From Lachnospiraceae bacterium (lineage in GTDB: Bacteria; Bacillota; Clostridia; Lachnospirales; Lachnospiraceae): a stretch of 64,000 bases of DNA. How positions within the stretch are numbered: the first letter of the stretch is position 1; every line of letters starts with the position of its first letter. The stretch lies in contig JAFVBO010000012.1 of assembly GCA_017479935.1 (NCBI GenBank), forward strand, positions 1 to 64,000, in the 5' to 3' direction. Under the pieces are notes generated by a model that saw only the letters and a program-made list of their open reading frames with translations, had not been told where the DNA came from and ran no database searches. The position numbers and the translations under genes are program-made. Below are positions 34,202 through 43,193 of this stretch, piece after piece.

Positions 34202-35881
34202 CTACCACCCAATATTCTCCGGATCGAATTTGGTGAGCAGGTACAGGAATTCCTGGCGGTACGTGTCCGTTTCGCCCGGGAAGCGTTCGGTGAGCATGGT
34301 GCGCACCTGCTGCGCCGTCATGTCGCCGACGTGCTCCGACGTGCGCAGGATCATGCCAAAGGCGGCCACGCCGGCGGCCCAGGCTGCGTCATCGCTCAGC
34401 TGCTCGGAGAGGATTTCCTCGGTGGCCGGGAAGACGAGGAGCTTGCTTTCCTGTCCGTCCGGTTCCTTGTAGCGGATGTTTAAAGCGAACAGTTCCTCGC
34501 TCGCCCCGCCTTCTACCTGGGCTTCATAGCGGGAATCCACATTCGGGAGTTCCTGCCCGGAGCCCTGTAAAGCGATCTCATAGAGCACCGTCACGCAGTG
34601 CCCCGCGCCGATCTCGCCGCCGTCCTTCGTGTCATCCGCGAAGTCCTCCGCGGCCATCTGCCTGTTTTCATACCCGATCTGACGGTAGCCTGCCACCTTC
34701 GCCGGGTTGAATTCGACCTGGAGTTTCACGTCCTTGGCCACCGTGACGAGCGTTCCGCCCATTTCCTCGGTCAGAACCTTTCTGGCTTCCCCGATGTCAT
34801 CGATGTAATGGTAGTTGCCATTGCCGTTGTCCGCGAGGGCTTCCATGCGCGCGTCGGACAGGTTGCCGCTGCCAAAACCCAGCACCGACAGATAAACGCC
34901 GCTCTTCGCCTGCTCGGTAATCAGGCGGGTTAACGAGCCTTTGTCCGTGACACCCAGATTTAAGTCGCCGTCCGTGGCCAGGATCACGCGGTTGTTTCCG
35001 CCTTCGATGAAGTGCTTCTCAGCCAGGCTGTAAGCTGTCACAATGCCGGACGAGCCGTTCGTGCCGCCGCCGGCCATCAGATCTTCAATCGCGCTGCGGA
35101 TCTTTTCCGGCTCCTCTCCCGTCACGCCGTCCAAAACCACCTGGTCCGAGGACGCGTAGGTGACAACGGAAATGGTATCTTCCGGGCGCAGGTTTTCCGT
35201 CAGGAGCTTGAATGCCCGCTGAACCAGAGGGAGCTTGTCCGGTTCGTCCATGGAGCCCGACACGTCAATCAGAAACACCAGGTTGGAAGGCGCATGCTCT
35301 TCCGGGGCCAGGTCCTTGGTCTTCAGCCCGATCAAAAGGAGCTTCGCGTTCTCGTTCCAGGGGCAGGGGCCCATTTCCATCGTGACGGAGAAGGGATCCT
35401 CGCCTTCCGGCTCCGGATAGTCATAGGAAAAGTAGTTGATCATTTCCTCAATCCGAACCGCGTCCTTGGGGATCGTGTTTCCCCGCAGGATCATGCGGCG
35501 CAGGTTCGCGTAGGATGCGGTGTCCACATCCGCGGCGAAGGTGGAAAACGGGGTGGTTTTTGCGGATTTCCAGCCGCTTTCCTCGATATAATCATATTCT
35601 TCCGTGTTCCAGTCCGGTGCCGGATAGCCTTCTTCAGCCGCCATCATCGCGCTTTTTTCCCCGATCCAGAGGCCCGAAGGGAAGTAGCCAAATTCTTCGT
35701 CCAGCACCATTTCATACGGGGCCGTGGCTTGCGGTACTGCGCCTTCGGGGTTTTGGACCTCCAGGCCTCTTTCCAGCTGCGTGGCCACGCCGGCCATCAT
35801 CATCATGCCAAACGCGCCGCAGCCAGTCACCGAAACAGCTAAAAGCCCGGCAAGTAAAATCGTCCAGAATTTCTTTTTCAT
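34202..35881 (-). CDS. VWA-domain lipoprotein (YfbK-like)
   Basis: About 559 residues from the second of two adjacent ATGs (35881, six bases after GGAGG; 35884 is the alternative). The lipobox VTGC places Cys at 21. An N-terminal YfbK-type segment (DVDTASYANLRRMIL...AVRIEEMINYF) is followed by a von Willebrand A domain with the MIDAS motif DVSGSM and a later DGDLNLG, then a C-terminal DUF3520-like domain. It is surface-anchored and probably binds a protein or metal-dependent ligand; exact role unknown. Immediately downstream lies the type B palindrome. Confidence 0.9.
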   Translation of the reverse strand: MKKKFWTILLAGLLAVSVTGCGAFGMMMMAGVATQLERGLEVQNPEGAVPQATAPYEMVLDEEFGYFPSGLWIGEKSAMMAAEEGYPAPDWNTEEYDYIEESGWKSAKTTPFSTFAADVDTASYANLRRMILRGNTIPKDAVRIEEMINYFSYDYPEPEGEDPFSVTMEMGPCPWNENAKLLLIGLKTKDLAPEEHAPSNLVFLIDVSGSMDEPDKLPLVQRAFKLLTENLRPEDTISVVTYASSDQVVLDGVTGEEPEKIRSAIEDLMAGGGTNGSSGIVTAYSLAEKHFIEGGNNRVILATDGDLNLGVTDKGSLTRLITEQAKSGVYLSVLGFGSGNLSDARMEALADNGNGNYHYIDDIGEARKVLTEEMGGTLVTVAKDVKLQVEFNPAKVAGYRQIGYENRQMAAEDFADDTKDGGEIGAGHCVTVLYEIALQGSGQELPNVDSRYEAQVEGGASEELFALNIRYKEPDGQESKLLVFPATEEILSEQLSDDAAWAAGVAAFGMILRTSEHVGDMTAQQVRTMLTERFPGETDTYRQEFLYLLTKFDPENIGW

Positions 35882-36021
35882 CATATGCCTCCTCTTTTCC
35901 AATCTCGTCTAACAAACTCCGCGCAGGCCTGTGAAACAGATGCGCGTTTTTCTCGCCTCTCTGCCAATAAGGACCGGAAGCAAAAACGTTGGTCACAGGA
36001 AATAGACGCCTCGCGTACAAT

Positions 36022-36113
36022 CGAGTAGGGAGGATATCAATCCACCCTACTCGTATGCGCGGGCCGCCCGCCACCGACAGGTGGCAATAACCTTTGGGCT
36101 GCCCTGTGCATAA
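36022..36113 (+). repeat. Dispersed palindromic repeat, copy 3
   Basis: Diverged copy of the elements at 698-780 and 5749-5830. It keeps the ACTCGTATGCGCGGGCCGCC block and both hairpins. The first stem here is CGAGTAGGG/CCCTACTCG. Confidence 0.8.
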
Positions 36114-36148
36114 AAAAGAGACTGCCGCCGTTTACGACAATCTCTTTT
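36114..36148 (-). terminator. Terminator of the sigma/anti-sigma operon
   Basis: AAAAGAGA/TCTCTTTT-type stem with inner TTG/CAG pairing, running into TTTTTTA on the minus strand. Confidence 0.8.
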
Positions 36149-36193
36149 CGTGTACTTGCTTACATATTGCTCCCAGGCAATCTTGCTCCGCCT

Positions 36194-37285
36194 TTACGGA
36201 AGAAATTTCTCCTGAATAACGATATAATCTCCTTCCTGCGCGACAAGCGAAGACAGCGCCTTAAGCGACGGAGCCGGCGGCTCAGAAGAAGTCTTTGTGA
36301 GCACCATCGCGGGATCTCCCTCCTTCGTGCGCCAGGTGATGCACAGGATTCCTTTCTCGGCACGGTAGGAAACCGTCCAGGAAGGATCCACCTCCGCCGG
36401 CAGCGTCACCGTAAAGCCGGCCGCCGCTTCCGCGTCCGCCAGGCTATCCCAGATCGGAAGTCCCTCTTCCGCCGGAATCTCCGGCAGCCCGTTTTCGACC
36501 GGGTTCTCAGCTTCTATATACCCTTCGGCTTCCTCTCCCACCGGGAATTCTTCCTCATTCACGGCGTAAGAAGGAGCCTCCTCGTTCTGCCAGGCTTCCG
36601 TCATAAGCGGCCTCTGAATTTCTTCCATCCTACCCACCAGCCCTTCCAGGAACGTACCTTTTCCATCATCAGAAGCGCTTCTTCCCTGCTGTGTTGTGAT
36701 GGAAGCATCCTCCGCCGCTTCCGGCAGGTCAGACTCCACCCAGTACGGCTCGTACTTCATTTCCGGCTCAGCCATAGGGCTTCCCTCCGGAGCGTTCTGT
36801 GCCGCATCGACCCCAGCATAAGCTTCCATGCCGGGAACATCCACTTCTTCCGGATCTAACGCATACTCATGGTTTGCCGTTCCCTGTAAACTCTGCTCAG
36901 GCTTCACATCGTCCACCCGCGTGGTTCCTTCCGTGTTGTGCAGGGTTTCCTGTTCCGCGCCTGGAACGTTCTGTTCCTCACTTCGGTAGGCAGCCTTTCC
37001 CGGCTCATCAAAAAACCGGTTTTCATTATTCGAGCTTTGCAGCCGCCAGGCGGTCACGCCTAAAAACAGCACCAGGGCAGCGGCGGCCACCCGTGTAAAA
37101 CGCATAAGGATCACTCCCTTGCGGTTCTTTTTCCTTTGCTCGGCCTTTTCCCTCCATACCTCCGGGTCAGCCTCGGCGATAAAGGCCTCGTCAATCCCGC
37201 CGATCGCCGATAACAGCCGCTTGTCGCGCGCATTTTCCGAATCGGTTTTCGATTCCATCACGCCTGCTTCATTTGGATTTTTCAT
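36194..37285 (-). CDS. Anti-sigma-factor-like membrane protein (C-terminal DUF4367-like)
   Basis: 363 residues. The cytoplasmic N-terminus has LLSAIGGIDEAFIAEA near 24-39, then one membrane helix at about 63-80 (VAAAALVLFLGVTAW), a long acidic extracytoplasmic stretch, and a C-terminal domain (VSYRAEKGILCITWRTKEG) resembling DUF4367. It overlaps the ECF sigma gene by four bases, the usual sigma/anti-sigma arrangement. It probably sequesters the sigma factor until an envelope signal is sensed. Confidence 0.83.
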   Translation of the reverse strand: MKNPNEAGVMESKTDSENARDKRLLSAIGGIDEAFIAEADPEVWREKAEQRKKNRKGVILMRFTRVAAAALVLFLGVTAWRLQSSNNENRFFDEPGKAAYRSEEQNVPGAEQETLHNTEGTTRVDDVKPEQSLQGTANHEYALDPEEVDVPGMEAYAGVDAAQNAPEGSPMAEPEMKYEPYWVESDLPEAAEDASITTQQGRSASDDGKGTFLEGLVGRMEEIQRPLMTEAWQNEEAPSYAVNEEEFPVGEEAEGYIEAENPVENGLPEIPAEEGLPIWDSLADAEAAAGFTVTLPAEVDPSWTVSYRAEKGILCITWRTKEGDPAMVLTKTSSEPPAPSLKALSSLVAQEGDYIVIQEKFLP

Positions 37286-37842
37286 AGGAAGATTTCCTCC
37301 TTTTCCAGCATGTTCTTCAGTTTCTCACGCATGCGGGACAGCCGCATTTTCACGCGGCTTTCTCCCATCCCGGCCAACGAGGCAACCTCTTTTACCGGGA
37401 GAAGGTAGTAATAACGCTGGACAAAAAAGCGCCGGTCCTCCTCGGACAATTCCTTCAGAAACCGATTGATCGTCTCCGTCAGGACCATGTTTTCCACGAC
37501 GGCATCGGTTCGCTCGAAGGATGGCACACTCTCCCCCAGCTCATCCAAGCAGACCGTCACCTCTCCGCTTCCCCGCCTTAACGCATGCTGCTTTTCATAC
37601 ATGTTTAGCGCCAGATTGCGGGTAATCTTGCCGAGAAAGGCCTTCAGGATCTGCGGCCTCGTGGGAGGAATCGCCTGCCATGCGCGCAGCCAGGTATCAT
37701 TCAGGCATTCGACGGTGTCCTCTTCCGAATAGAGGATATTCCAGGCAATGGTACGGCAATAGCTGCCGTATTTCTGCTCCGTGCACGAAATGGCGTCTTC
37801 GGATCTTGCCCAATATAATTCGATGATCTGTTCATCCAGCAT
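37282..37842 (-). CDS. ECF-type RNA polymerase sigma factor, copy 1
   Basis: 186 residues from ATG 37842 (AAGGAGG upstream). Region 2 is visible as YCRTIAWNILYSEEDTVECLNDTWLRAW and PQILKAFLGKITRNLALN, and region 4 as RRFFVQRYYYLLPVKEVASLAGMGESRVKMRLSRMREKL. It directs polymerase to its own regulon, probably including this operon. It is closely similar in layout to the second sigma gene at 52646-53209. Confidence 0.93.
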   Translation of the reverse strand: MLDEQIIELYWARSEDAISCTEQKYGSYCRTIAWNILYSEEDTVECLNDTWLRAWQAIPPTRPQILKAFLGKITRNLALNMYEKQHALRRGSGEVTVCLDELGESVPSFERTDAVVENMVLTETINRFLKELSEEDRRFFVQRYYYLLPVKEVASLAGMGESRVKMRLSRMREKLKNMLEKEEIFL

Positions 37843-37933
37843 GGCACTTTATGCCTCCTTCCTATAAGACACATTTTAATCGCTCCGGTCACATCTGTAA
37901 ACGGAAAAATGTACCTGAAAAGGAGTGCACGAA

Positions 37934-37968
37934 AAAAAGACTGCCGGGAAACCCGGCAGTCTTTTTAT
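37934..37968 (-). terminator. Terminator of putP
   Basis: AAAGACTGCCGGG/CCCGGCAGTCTTT stem with T or A runs on both sides, so it works in either direction. Confidence 0.85.
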
Positions 37969-37974
37969 TGTAGC

Positions 37975-39513
37975 CTACTTCGCGTGCACCTCGTCAAAGA
38001 TCTGCAGCGCCTCTTTCGACGGCGCCGGGGTCAGGAGGCTGACCACCACGTTCACGACCAGCGTGACCAGGAAGGCCGGAAGCAGTTCGTAGATGCCAAA
38101 CACGCCGCCAAGGGGCGAAATCAGGAACTTCCACACAAAGACCATGATGCCGCCGGCGGCCATACCGGCAATCGCGCCGTACTTATTGGAGCGCTTCCAG
38201 AACAGGGCCAGGAGCATGGACGGTCCGAAGGTGGCGCCAAAGCCGGCCCACGCAAACGATACCACGCGGAAGACGGAGCTGTCCGGGTTCCAGGCAAGTA
38301 TCAGCGCGATGAGGGCGATGATCACAACCGTGAGGCGGGCCGCCAGCATGGATTTCCGGTTTTCCATTTTGATCCCTAAGAAGTCCGTCAGAATATCCTG
38401 GGAAACACTCGAAGACGCTGCAAGGAGCTGCGAATCCGCCGTGGACATCGTGGCGGCTAAGATACCCGCCATGATGATACCTGCGACCAGGGCCAGAATG
38501 GTGCCGTGCTCGCTCATCAGCGTCGCCAGCTGAATGATGATAGTTTCCGATTCCGCACTCGTGCCAAGGAAGGGAATTTTCCCAGCCACGGACACGCTGT
38601 AACCGATAATGCCGATAAACACGGCCACTGCCATGGAGATCACAACCCACACCCCGGCGATGCGGCGGGACACCTTCAGCTCATCCTCATGACGGATGGC
38701 CATGAAGCGAAGCAGAATGTGCGGCATGCCAAAGTATCCAAGGCCCCAGGCCAGCGTGGAGACGATGCTCAAAATGCCAAACTCTCCGGCTTCGCCCGTC
38801 GCCCAGATGTAGCCTTTGGTGAGATCCAGGTAGCCCGGAAGCGCCTGCGCACCTGCGACAACCGCCCCCATGCCGCCCGCCTGGGCAATGCCGAAGAACA
38901 CGATGATCACCAGCGCGACCGACATGAAGATACTCTGGATCAGGTCCGTCGTGGACACCGCCAGGAAGCCGCCCAGAACCGTGTAGGTGATGATGATGAT
39001 GGCACCGCCGATCATGGCGATATGGTAATCCATCCCGAACAGGGAATTGAACAGGGTTCCCACCGCCTTAAAGCCGGACGCCGTGTAAGGAACAAAAAAG
39101 ACCAGAATGATCAGCGCAGCGATCAGGGACAGCACATGCTTCTCATCTTCATAGCGCTTCGAGAAGAATTCCGGGATGGTCATCGCCTCAATCTTCGCGG
39201 AATACCGGCGAAGGAGCTTGGCAACCAGAAGGAAGTTCAAATAAGTGCCGACAGCCAGGCCGATGATGGTCCAGCCGACCTCGGCCACACCGGCAAAATA
39301 CGCCAGTCCGGGGAGACCCATCAGAAGGTAGCTGCTCATATCGGACGCTTCCGCGCTCATAGCCGTTACAACGGGGCCCAGCTTTCTTCCGCCGATATAG
39401 AATTCGTCAGAACTGTCGCCGCTGCCCTTCCGGCTGAAATAGATGCCGACAAGCAGGGTCATGGATAAATAAGCAATAATGGCAACAAAGATCAATGCCT
39501 GTGCTGTAGTCAT
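37975..39513 (-). CDS. putP: Sodium/proline symporter
   Basis: 512 residues, about 13 helices, SSS family. The PutP-type start LVGIYFSRKGSGDSSDEFYIGGRKLGP, then AMSAEASDMSSYLLMGLPG with the sodium-binding region, EAMTIPEFFSKRYED and AILAATMSTADSQLLAASSS are characteristic. It imports proline (or a close analogue) with Na+. It is a single-gene unit with its own terminator. Confidence 0.93.
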   Translation of the reverse strand: MTTAQALIFVAIIAYLSMTLLVGIYFSRKGSGDSSDEFYIGGRKLGPVVTAMSAEASDMSSYLLMGLPGLAYFAGVAEVGWTIIGLAVGTYLNFLLVAKLLRRYSAKIEAMTIPEFFSKRYEDEKHVLSLIAALIILVFFVPYTASGFKAVGTLFNSLFGMDYHIAMIGGAIIIITYTVLGGFLAVSTTDLIQSIFMSVALVIIVFFGIAQAGGMGAVVAGAQALPGYLDLTKGYIWATGEAGEFGILSIVSTLAWGLGYFGMPHILLRFMAIRHEDELKVSRRIAGVWVVISMAVAVFIGIIGYSVSVAGKIPFLGTSAESETIIIQLATLMSEHGTILALVAGIIMAGILAATMSTADSQLLAASSSVSQDILTDFLGIKMENRKSMLAARLTVVIIALIALILAWNPDSSVFRVVSFAWAGFGATFGPSMLLALFWKRSNKYGAIAGMAAGGIMVFVWKFLISPLGGVFGIYELLPAFLVTLVVNVVVSLLTPAPSKEALQIFDEVHAK

Positions 39514-39574
39514 GTTTCGTCCTCCAGTAAAAAGTCATTTTAGTGTCATGGATGTTTCGCGTCTGTCTTTTTCT

Positions 39575-40111
39575 TTATTCAAGCGGTTTTTTCAGGATAC
39601 ATTGCAATAAACCGCTCTCCAGCATATGGGTTGCGTTTTCCGAGCAACTGGCTCCGATGGAAGCCATCCCCACAACCGTTCCCATGGCCTCCTCCACGAT
39701 GACGGCGCAGGTCTGCAGGGTAACCGCGGTATCCACCCAGTCGTCTACCAGAAGAATCCGGCTGTGCTCCGGGAAGGTGCTCTTCCGGACCTCCAGCGTC
39801 TTCACCAGATTGTTATGATCAATATACGGAGCGGCCAGACGGTCGTTCTCCTCAATCCGGTTTCCATCCGCCTTGTGGATGGGAAGAAAGCCGTTTCCCA
39901 GTTCGCGGGCCAGAAGACTTCCAAATACAGAACCGCTGGGTTCCGGCGCCGCCACGTAATCCGCCTTCCCTAAAAAGGGCTTCGCCAGGCAGCTCACAAC
40001 ACGGTCCAGAAGCACGCGATTTTGGTAGACGGCACTCAGATCTCTTTTTTTATATTTGATCGGGTACGCCATAAGCTCGCGCGCCAGTTCTTCTCTCTCG
40101 ACCTCAAACAT
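39575..40111 (-). CDS. Phosphoribosyltransferase family protein
   Basis: 178 residues. The PRPP-binding loop is RILLVDDWVDTAVTL near 117-131, preceded by a PEPSGSVFGSLLARELG segment. This matches type I PRTases such as adenine phosphoribosyltransferase-like proteins, although the hood region is not clearly that of Apt. It could act in purine salvage or be a regulator of the PurR/ComF type. 32 bases separate it from the 281-aa gene upstream. Confidence 0.8.
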   Translation of the reverse strand: MFEVEREELARELMAYPIKYKKRDLSAVYQNRVLLDRVVSCLAKPFLGKADYVAAPEPSGSVFGSLLARELGNGFLPIHKADGNRIEENDRLAAPYIDHNNLVKTLEVRKSTFPEHSRILLVDDWVDTAVTLQTCAVIVEEAMGTVVGMASIGASCSENATHMLESGLLQCILKKPLE

Positions 40112-40143
40112 TCTCTTCTCCCTATTCTTATATCTTTTTTGTC

Positions 40144-40989
40144 CTACTCAAGTTCTTTCTTTGCTCTCAGAATCTTTTCGTACGTGTTCAGCACGCTCTT
40201 CAGCGCGGTATCGCTTAAATCGGCGAAGGGAATCTCCCCGCGCATCAGGGCGGCTGCCTTCTCCGCTTCCAGGTACATGCGGCGCAGGCATCCCTCCAGT
40301 TCCAGAATGGCATTCGGTTTCACGGCGGGAAGCTTCGAAGTGACAGCGAGGTATTCCCTGGTTCTTTCCTCTTCTCTCGCTTTCTTTTCATCCGCAGCGG
40401 CCATTTCCTCCGCTTCCTTCATCTGCCGCAGGTTCTGCGCGGAATGAAGGGCGTTTAAGTCTCTGGCCTCCCGGGCTGCTCTGCGCTCTTCCCGGGCCCT
40501 GTTTCTGGCCTCCCGAAGCGCGTTGCGTCCGCTTCTGTCCGACTTGCGGCGGTCGGCTTTCTCTTCCTGCCTGCGTTCTTCGGAAGCGGCTGTCTCCTTT
40601 TCCGCAGCCTTGTCCTTATCCGCCTTGCGCGGTCTGCCGCGTCTTCTCTTCTCCGGCACCTGCTCCGGCTCCTCCGCGGCTTCCTTGTCGTTTGGCTCCT
40701 CGTTTAAAGAAGCGGCCGTCTCCTCAGAGGCGTCTGCGGAAGGCGTGTTCTCTTCCCCGCTCTGATCTGCCGCAGCAAATGCGCTGTCTGCAGCCCGATA
40801 CAAATTTCCTTCCTTCACAACACGGCCACATTGGATCTGATAATGCAGAAGGGCGCCAAGGGTATTTTTCTTTTTATTGTCCATTTCGATTTTTTCTGAC
40901 AAGGCGCTTACGATCTCAGCTCTCGTGTAAGATTTTCCATCTGCCAAAAGCTCCATAATTCCGGCTGTAATAGGACTTTGTTCTCTCAT
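40144..40989 (-). CDS. Hypothetical protein with winged-helix-like N-terminus and AT-hook-like motif
   Basis: 281 residues. Residues 1-65 (SPITAGIMELLADGKSYTRAEIVSALSEKI) look like a small winged helix. Then comes a Glu-rich linker, a basic RRRGRPRKADKDK motif like an AT-hook near 113-125, and a long charged, probably coiled-coil stretch rich in Arg, Glu and Ala (about 130-205). The C-terminal 70 residues are globular. A nucleic-acid-binding role is inferred from these features; no family is named. Confidence 0.75.
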   Translation of the reverse strand: MREQSPITAGIMELLADGKSYTRAEIVSALSEKIEMDNKKKNTLGALLHYQIQCGRVVKEGNLYRAADSAFAAADQSGEENTPSADASEETAASLNEEPNDKEAAEEPEQVPEKRRRGRPRKADKDKAAEKETAASEERRQEEKADRRKSDRSGRNALREARNRAREERRAAREARDLNALHSAQNLRQMKEAEEMAAADEKKAREEERTREYLAVTSKLPAVKPNAILELEGCLRRMYLEAEKAAALMRGEIPFADLSDTALKSVLNTYEKILRAKKELE

Positions 40990-41160
40990 CTTTTCCTCCT
41001 TCTACCATCAGGCATTCTTTTGCATTGTAACTACTCAAACAGCCATTTTCCATTGCTTTTACGCATACACGTGCTGAGTAGTCACTGTGCATTCATAATA
41101 ATAAGATTACACGAAAACAAATATGAATGCAAGCATAAATATAAAATCTTTTCCCAAGAC

Positions 41161-41189
41161 TTGCTCTTTTGGCGGAAATGATATAGAAT
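41161..41189 (+). promoter_or_regulatory. Promoter of the EF-P-like gene
   Basis: TTGCTC, 17 bases, TAGAAT. Upstream at about 41030-41087, ACTACTCA and TGAGTAGT form a loose dyad between this gene and the divergent 281-aa gene. Confidence 0.6.
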
Positions 41190-41237
41190 CAAACGCAAGC
41201 AACAATCCAGTCTTTAAAAGAAAGGAGCATACGTGCC

Positions 41238-41783
41238 ATGATGACTGCCGGTGAACTGAAAAAAGGAAGCATCATTGAACGCCCTGCCGGCGATTTTCTT
41301 GTGACGGAATACCAGCGCATTCGCCCTATGGATGGAAAACCGATTATCCGCATGCGGCTGAAAAATATAAAAACCGAAGAAGAAACCGGGATTATTCTCC
41401 AGCCTGACGAACCTGTCACCCTGGCTCCCGTTCTCCAGAAGTCCCTTCTCTATCAAGGCTATACAGAGGATTCGTTCTTATTTCAGGACGCAGATGACGG
41501 GGAAGCGTTCACCCTCAGCCACGAGCTGGTGGGGAACGCCTTAAAATACATAAAAAATGGAGAATGCATTAAAATCACCTCCTGCCGGGATCAGGTTCTG
41601 TCCATGGAGCTGCCGCCCTTTACCATTTTAAAGGTGATCGGCGTCTTCCCGGACCCTAACAGTTCCTCGTTAAAGCTGGCCGCGGTGGAATCCGGCGCCA
41701 AGGTGCGCGTGCCTACTTTTGTCGAAACGGGGGACAGTATTAAAATCGATACCCGAAGCGGCAAGTTTCTTGCGCGCATGTAA
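41238..41783 (+). CDS. Elongation factor P paralogue lacking the modified lysine
   Basis: 181 residues with the three EF-P beta-barrel domains: MTAGELKKGSIIERPAGDFL, RMRLKNIKTEEETG, LKYIKNGECIKI, VESGAKVRVPTFVETGDSIKIDTRSGKFLARM. The loop that carries the modified residue in EF-P (PGKG) reads PMDGKP here, so Asp32 aligns with the usual Lys/Arg. EF-P rescues ribosomes stalled at polyproline; without the tip residue this copy may have another role. The start may be 41238 or the adjacent ATG at 41241. A normal efp is not in this window. Confidence 0.87.
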   Translation: MMTAGELKKGSIIERPAGDFLVTEYQRIRPMDGKPIIRMRLKNIKTEEETGIILQPDEPVTLAPVLQKSLLYQGYTEDSFLFQDADDGEAFTLSHELVGNALKYIKNGECIKITSCRDQVLSMELPPFTILKVIGVFPDPNSSSLKLAAVESGAKVRVPTFVETGDSIKIDTRSGKFLARM

Positions 41784-41860
41784 CGCTGTTTTCCTTATAC
41801 CGCGAATATGTTTCAATTCCCGGGACTACTTCATCCTTTATGAACCAGGAGGTTTTTCCC

Positions 41861-42637
41861 ATGCTCACCGTACTTAGAATTCTGCTTATCGTTGCGGTTA
41901 TTCTTGTGTTTTTATGCGCCCCGATTATCTTCTTTTCCCGGCGCAACAAAGCGTCCATCCAGCGAAATATCGAGGAAGGCTTAAGGGCCCTCAAGTGCGC
42001 CTACCAGCTCACGCCCGTAGACGCGGGAGAATTCCAAAGCATCCGCTTAAATGCCCTCATGAAATTTGACGTATCGCAGTACCGGATCGAGGAACTGGGA
42101 AACTTAAGCATCATGACCGTCGATTCCGGCGTCATGCAGATGCTTTCCTTCGTCGTCACGCCGTTTGAAAAGAACATGCCGCTTCTTTCGAACGATTTTA
42201 TTTATGTATTGGGCGGCCAGAGAGCTCTGGCAGAATTTTATGATCTGGTTTCCGATCCGGGTACGGCAGAGTACCAGGCCATCCTTTCCGAGTTAAAAAG
42301 CTCGCTGGAGCGCTACGCGTCGCTCCCGGATCTTCCCATGAAGGAAGTCTGGTATGCGGATCTTTTCACCGTCCGGTTCACCAAACAGATAAGTGACCTG
42401 AAGGTTTCCGAGCAGCTTTTTGCCGACAGCGTCGCCAGCTTTGTGCGCCAGTCGGCCGCTCTCCCGCTTCTTTCCAAGGCGGAGCAACCCGCCAAGAAAG
42501 CTGCCGTCTGCAGATACACGGAAGGGCTTTTGACAAACGGCGGGCCTTCCACCTCGGTGTTCTTAAACGCGTTAGGGGAGGAAAAAACGCGCCGCTTCTT
42601 CGAAAACGTGATGTTTGGGACGGGGTTATACGAGTAG
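41861..42637 (+). CDS. Conserved hypothetical protein with one N-terminal membrane helix
   Basis: 258 residues from ATG 41861, eight bases after AGGAGG; the ATG at 41840 lies upstream of that site. Residues 2-22 (LTVLRILLIVAVILVFLCAPIIFF) are one transmembrane helix followed by RRNK, so the rest faces the cytoplasm. The soluble part has no recognisable motif. It lies 77 bases after the EF-P-like gene in the same direction and ends at a strong terminator, so the pair is probably one operon. Confidence 0.75.
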   Translation: MLTVLRILLIVAVILVFLCAPIIFFSRRNKASIQRNIEEGLRALKCAYQLTPVDAGEFQSIRLNALMKFDVSQYRIEELGNLSIMTVDSGVMQMLSFVVTPFEKNMPLLSNDFIYVLGGQRALAEFYDLVSDPGTAEYQAILSELKSSLERYASLPDLPMKEVWYADLFTVRFTKQISDLKVSEQLFADSVASFVRQSAALPLLSKAEQPAKKAAVCRYTEGLLTNGGPSTSVFLNALGEEKTRRFFENVMFGTGLYE

Positions 42638-42646
42638 CATAAAGAA

Positions 42647-42684
42647 ACGGGCAAGGGAAGTTCATTCCCCTGCCCGTCTTTTTT
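42647..42684 (+). terminator. Terminator after the EF-P-like operon
   Basis: ACGGGCAAGGG/CCCCTGCCCGT stem followed by CTTTTTTC. It can also serve the convergent desulfoferrodoxin gene. Confidence 0.85.
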
Positions 42685-42702
42685 CATCTTAAACCCTTAC
42701 GT

Positions 42703-43077
42703 TTACAGTTCTGCTTTCCACAGGCCGTGCAGGTTGCAGCTTTCATACGCCGCTACCGGCACTTCGCCTTCCGCTAAAGCGAAGACAGCCTTCGGCTCCA
42801 TGCCGGGCTTTAAGTCCTTCTTCTGGAAGCCCTGGTTCGTCTCTAACAGGATCCACTCGATGTAGTGCGCATCCAGCATCGGGTGCGTCACAGCGCCAAC
42901 CTTCACTTCCACGCAGTTGCCGCTTAAGGCCACTTCCGGGATGTGTTTTTCGCGGGCGGCATCCACGGTTCCGGGGATGAGCTCCACCATGTCGCTTCCG
43001 CAGCACTTCGTCGGGCACGCGGATTCACGGAACAGAATCGCGATCTTCCCACAGCCTTCACACTTATAGAATTTCAT
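42703..43077 (-). CDS. dfx: Desulfoferrodoxin (superoxide reductase)
   Basis: 124 residues. An N-terminal desulforedoxin-type Fe site is formed by CEGCG and the later CC pair (TKCCGSD). The catalytic Fe(His4Cys) centre is complete: EKHIPE, THPMLDAHYIEW and CNLHGLW. It reduces superoxide to peroxide without making oxygen, a standard defence in strict anaerobes. It is a single-gene unit starting at 43077 with a GGAGGT site. Confidence 0.95.
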   Translation of the reverse strand: MKFYKCEGCGKIAILFRESACPTKCCGSDMVELIPGTVDAAREKHIPEVALSGNCVEVKVGAVTHPMLDAHYIEWILLETNQGFQKKDLKPGMEPKAVFALAEGEVPVAAYESCNLHGLWKAEL

Positions 43078-43193
43078 AAAACATTACCTCCTTTGGGCTC
43101 TTCAGCCTGTTCTTTCATTTGCCATTGTACGGCATTGTTCTTTATGTACACCCCGGTCGGCAGAAAGCCTGTCGGCCGAGGCGGTTATTTCCT

